In this document: one piece after another, positions 6,502 to 8,315 of the stretch
Layout of the letters: each line of letters opens with the position of its first letter
Position numbering within the stretch: position 1 is the first letter of the stretch
NCBI GenBank assembly: GCA_900551325.1
Contig: URVM01000049.1
Location: 1 to 8,315, forward strand
Source: an uncultured Eubacteriales bacterium
Lineage (GTDB): Bacteria; Bacillota; Clostridia; Lachnospirales; Cellulosilyticaceae
Direction of reading: 5' to 3'
DNA: 8,315 nucleotides
Notes under the pieces: model-generated
What the model saw: the letters and a program-made list of their open reading frames with translations, nothing else
Told to the model about the DNA's origin: nothing
Databases searched by the model: none
Position numbers and translations under genes: made by a program

Positions 6502-7956
6502 ATGGAATCAATTTGGAAAAAAACTATAACCCTACCTACAAGAGATCCACTTCCAGGTGACATGCAAGTAGACGCTGCTGTTATTGGTGCTGGACTAGCT
6601 GGCATTTTAATTGCCTACTTTCTAGAACAAAAAGGGATAAAAACCATTATTTTAGAAGGTGATACCATCGCAAGTGGTCAAACAGGTAATACAACTGCCA
6701 AGATTACTTCCCAACATGATTTAATCTACGACAAGATGATTAAGACCTTTGGTAAAGATAAAGCTGAGCAATATGCTACTGCCAATGAAAACGCTATAGA
6801 AAGCTATCGTCAAATCATTACCCAAAATAATATTGATTGTGAATTTGAAGACTTTCCAGCTTATATCTATTCCACTGTAGAGGCAGCTCCCCTACACCAA
6901 GAAGCCATTGCCGCTAAAACTTTAGGTATATCTGCAACCTTTACAACAGATACAAAGCTTCCCTTTCCTGTAGAAGGTGCTGTAAGATTCGATAAACAAG
7001 CTCAATTTCATCCCCTAAAGTTCATAGAAGCTATCTCCAAGAACCTAACTATTTATGAACATACCAAAGTTTTATCTGTAGAAGGAGAATCCATTGTTAC
7101 AGACCGAGGCACTGTAACCGCTAAAGATATTATTTTTGCTACCCATTATCCTTTTATGAATAAACCTGGCTATTACTTTATTCGTATGCATCAAGAACGT
7201 AGTTACGCATTGGCACTAGCAAATGCACCTAAACTAGATGGTATGTATAAAGGTATGGACCAAGATGGTCTTTCATTTAGAAATAGTGGAGATCTTCTTA
7301 TTCTAGGAGGTGGCAAGCACCGTACAGGTGAGAACTCTGCTGGTGACAAATATAATACTTTACGAGAAAAGGCAAAGAACTTTTGGCCTAAAAGTAAGGA
7401 AGTTGCTTTCTGGTCTGCTCAAGATTGTATGACACTTGATGGTATTCCTTATATTGGTCAGTTTTCTCACTCTACCCCTCATTGGTACGTTGCAACAGGC
7501 TTTGGCAAATGGGGAATGACTACTTCTATGGTAGCTGCTCATATAATAAGTGATGAAATAACAGGTAACGTAAATCCCTATGCCCAAGTCTTTTCTCCTT
7601 TACGTATTACCATTCCTGCTTCTGCCAAAACTTCTTTACAAGATAGCCTTCAAGCAGTTAAAGGCCTTTCAAGACAACTTCTTGTGTCTCCTCATACTGA
7701 AATAGACGCACTCCCTAAAGGACATGGGGGTATTGTGGATTACGAAGGCCAAAAAGTTGGGGTATATAAAACATTTGAAGGTGAAATCTTCCTAGTCTCT
7801 ACTCGCTGCCCACATCTAGGATGCCAAGTAGAATGGAATCCAGATGAACTTAGTTGGGACTGCCCATGCCACGGCTCTCGTTTTGACTTTAAAGGCAACC
7901 TTATAGATAACCCAGCCCAAACCAATTTGTCCCCTGCTAAACTAAAATCTAAATAA
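6502..7956 (+). CDS. FAD-dependent oxidoreductase with C-terminal Rieske [2Fe-2S] domain (YhfW-like)
   Basis: This 484-residue two-domain protein pairs a DAO-type flavoprotein with a Rieske domain. The N-terminal FAD-binding Rossmann motif is VIGAGLAG (27-34) with the ribose-binding acidic residue near ILE (50-52). A C-terminal flavin-contact segment, WYVATGFGKWGMT, lies at 328-340. The Rieske domain (about 405-475) has CPHLGC (436-441) and CPCHGS (454-459). C436, H438, C454 and H457 are the cluster ligands, and C441 and C456 are the usual disulfide pair. There is no signal peptide or membrane segment, so it should be cytoplasmic. The architecture matches B. subtilis YhfW, whose substrate is, to my knowledge, undefined. 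Electrons probably pass between flavin and the iron-sulfur cluster. The gene diverges from the efflux operon and may share its operator. The Rieske domain ends soon after the second motif but looks complete. Confidence 0.88.
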   Translation: MESIWKKTITLPTRDPLPGDMQVDAAVIGAGLAGILIAYFLEQKGIKTIILEGDTIASGQTGNTTAKITSQHDLIYDKMIKTFGKDKAEQYATANENAIESYRQIITQNNIDCEFEDFPAYIYSTVEAAPLHQEAIAAKTLGISATFTTDTKLPFPVEGAVRFDKQAQFHPLKFIEAISKNLTIYEHTKVLSVEGESIVTDRGTVTAKDIIFATHYPFMNKPGYYFIRMHQERSYALALANAPKLDGMYKGMDQDGLSFRNSGDLLILGGGKHRTGENSAGDKYNTLREKAKNFWPKSKEVAFWSAQDCMTLDGIPYIGQFSHSTPHWYVATGFGKWGMTTSMVAAHIISDEITGNVNPYAQVFSPLRITIPASAKTSLQDSLQAVKGLSRQLLVSPHTEIDALPKGHGGIVDYEGQKVGVYKTFEGEIFLVSTRCPHLGCQVEWNPDELSWDCPCHGSRFDFKGNLIDNPAQTNLSPAKLKSK

Positions 7957-7958
7957 TA

Positions 7959-8003
7959 AAAGGCATTAAAATGCAGATTATTAAATTGCATTTTAATACC
8001 TTT
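7959..8003. terminator. Hairpin terminator after the flavin-Rieske gene
   Basis: A 17-bp stem with one mismatch (7959-7975 with 7987-8003, innermost ATGCA/TGCAT) encloses an 11-base loop, 2 bases after the stop codon. The CCTTT arm provides a short U-run rightwards. Leftwards, the GGCCTTTT-like side (GCCTTTTATTATT) is also U-rich, so it may work in both directions and also catch read-through from the rRNA operon. Confidence 0.7.
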
Positions 8004-8133
8004 ATTGCTTATACTGATATAATTTGTAGAGTAACAGTAGGATTATCATTCATTTTAAATGGAATATGCATTTAATAATGTCCAAAAGCCTATTTAGATA
8101 ATACTAGATCAACTTTATCTTAAGTATACAGTC

Positions 8134-8175
8134 AAAAAAGTCCTAAAACGACTTATTAAGAAGTTTTAGGACTTT
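8134..8175 (-). terminator. Intrinsic terminator of the rRNA-tRNA operon
   Basis: A perfect 13-bp stem (8137-8149 with 8163-8175, AAAGTCCTAAAAC arm) encloses a 13-base loop. Read leftwards it runs into six consecutive T residues (complement of 8134-8139, partly within the stem). It lies 4 bases after the tRNA 3' end and should end the transcript carrying 5S rRNA and tRNA-Met. Confidence 0.85.
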
Positions 8176-8179
8176 GAAA

Positions 8180-8252
<73 letters not shown>

Positions 8253-8283
8253 TTATTGTCTTGTTATGTCATTAAATAAAAAT

Positions 8284-8315
8284 TTGGCAGCCACCTACTC
8301 TCCCGGTCCGTCTCC
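8284..8315 (-). rRNA. rrf: 5S ribosomal RNA, 3' end only
   Basis: The complement contains GGGAGAGTAGGTGGCTGCCA, the characteristic 3' end of bacterial 5S rRNA. The gene runs off the right edge, so only about 32 bases are present. It places the end of a leftward rRNA operon here, followed by the initiator tRNA. Confidence 0.9.

Noticed and set aside
7740..7991. Minus-strand open frame opposite the Rieske domain
   Set aside because: It is antisense to conserved Rieske codons, has no ribosome binding site and has atypical composition; it is a shadow of the real gene.
8004..8133. Additional gene or promoter between the two converging terminators
   Set aside because: The stretch is AT-rich with no open frame of note, no convincing promoter pair and only weak imperfect dyads.

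Overview
The window is AT-rich DNA that looks like a low-GC Firmicute, probably a member of the Clostridia. Supporting signs are strong GGAGG-type ribosome binding sites, A/T-ending codons, an initiator tRNA without an encoded CCA end, and a flavin-Rieske protein resembling Bacillus YhfW. I cannot name the species from the sequence.

Layout. Positions 1-297 hold no convincing gene. They contain a good leftward promoter, a small-hairpin region, phased T-tracts, a run of DnaA-box-like elements spaced about 11 bp apart, and a hairpin behind the neighbouring operon. Positions 298-6302 are one leftward (minus-strand) operon in transcription order: TolC-family protein, HlyD/AcrA-type membrane fusion adaptor, two paralogous ABC-2 type permeases with a 4-base overlap, and a TetR-family regulator as the last gene. 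Positions 6303-6501 are a divergent control region. It has a promoter for the operon with good consensus (TTGACC, 17 bp, TATAAC) and two near-palindromic 13-bp operator-like sites in mirror orientation. A plausible rightward promoter shares one of these sites. Positions 6502-7956 carry, on the plus strand, an FAD-dependent oxidoreductase fused to a C-terminal Rieske [2Fe-2S] domain, followed by a hairpin terminator. From 8134 to the right edge lies the end of a leftward rRNA operon: the 3' end of 5S rRNA, an initiator tRNA-Met and a strong intrinsic terminator.

How it fits together. The five-gene operon looks like a self-regulated export system. TetR would sit on the two operators and block the promoter. 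An inducer would release it, and because tetR is itself the last gene the circuit would close as negative feedback. The adaptor keeps the R-L-S motif that docks on TolC, and the TolC-like protein keeps both YxVG tip motifs. However, it appears to lack the regions that would form the outer-membrane barrel, as expected if the cell has no outer membrane. No ATP-binding subunit is encoded in the window, although the two permeases belong to a family normally powered by one. The divergent flavin-Rieske oxidoreductase may share the operator and so belong to the same response.

The most interesting points are the TolC-adaptor pair with conserved docking ends but no visible barrel, the ABC-2 permease pair without an ATPase, the shared divergent operator, and the phased DnaA-box-like array at the left edge.
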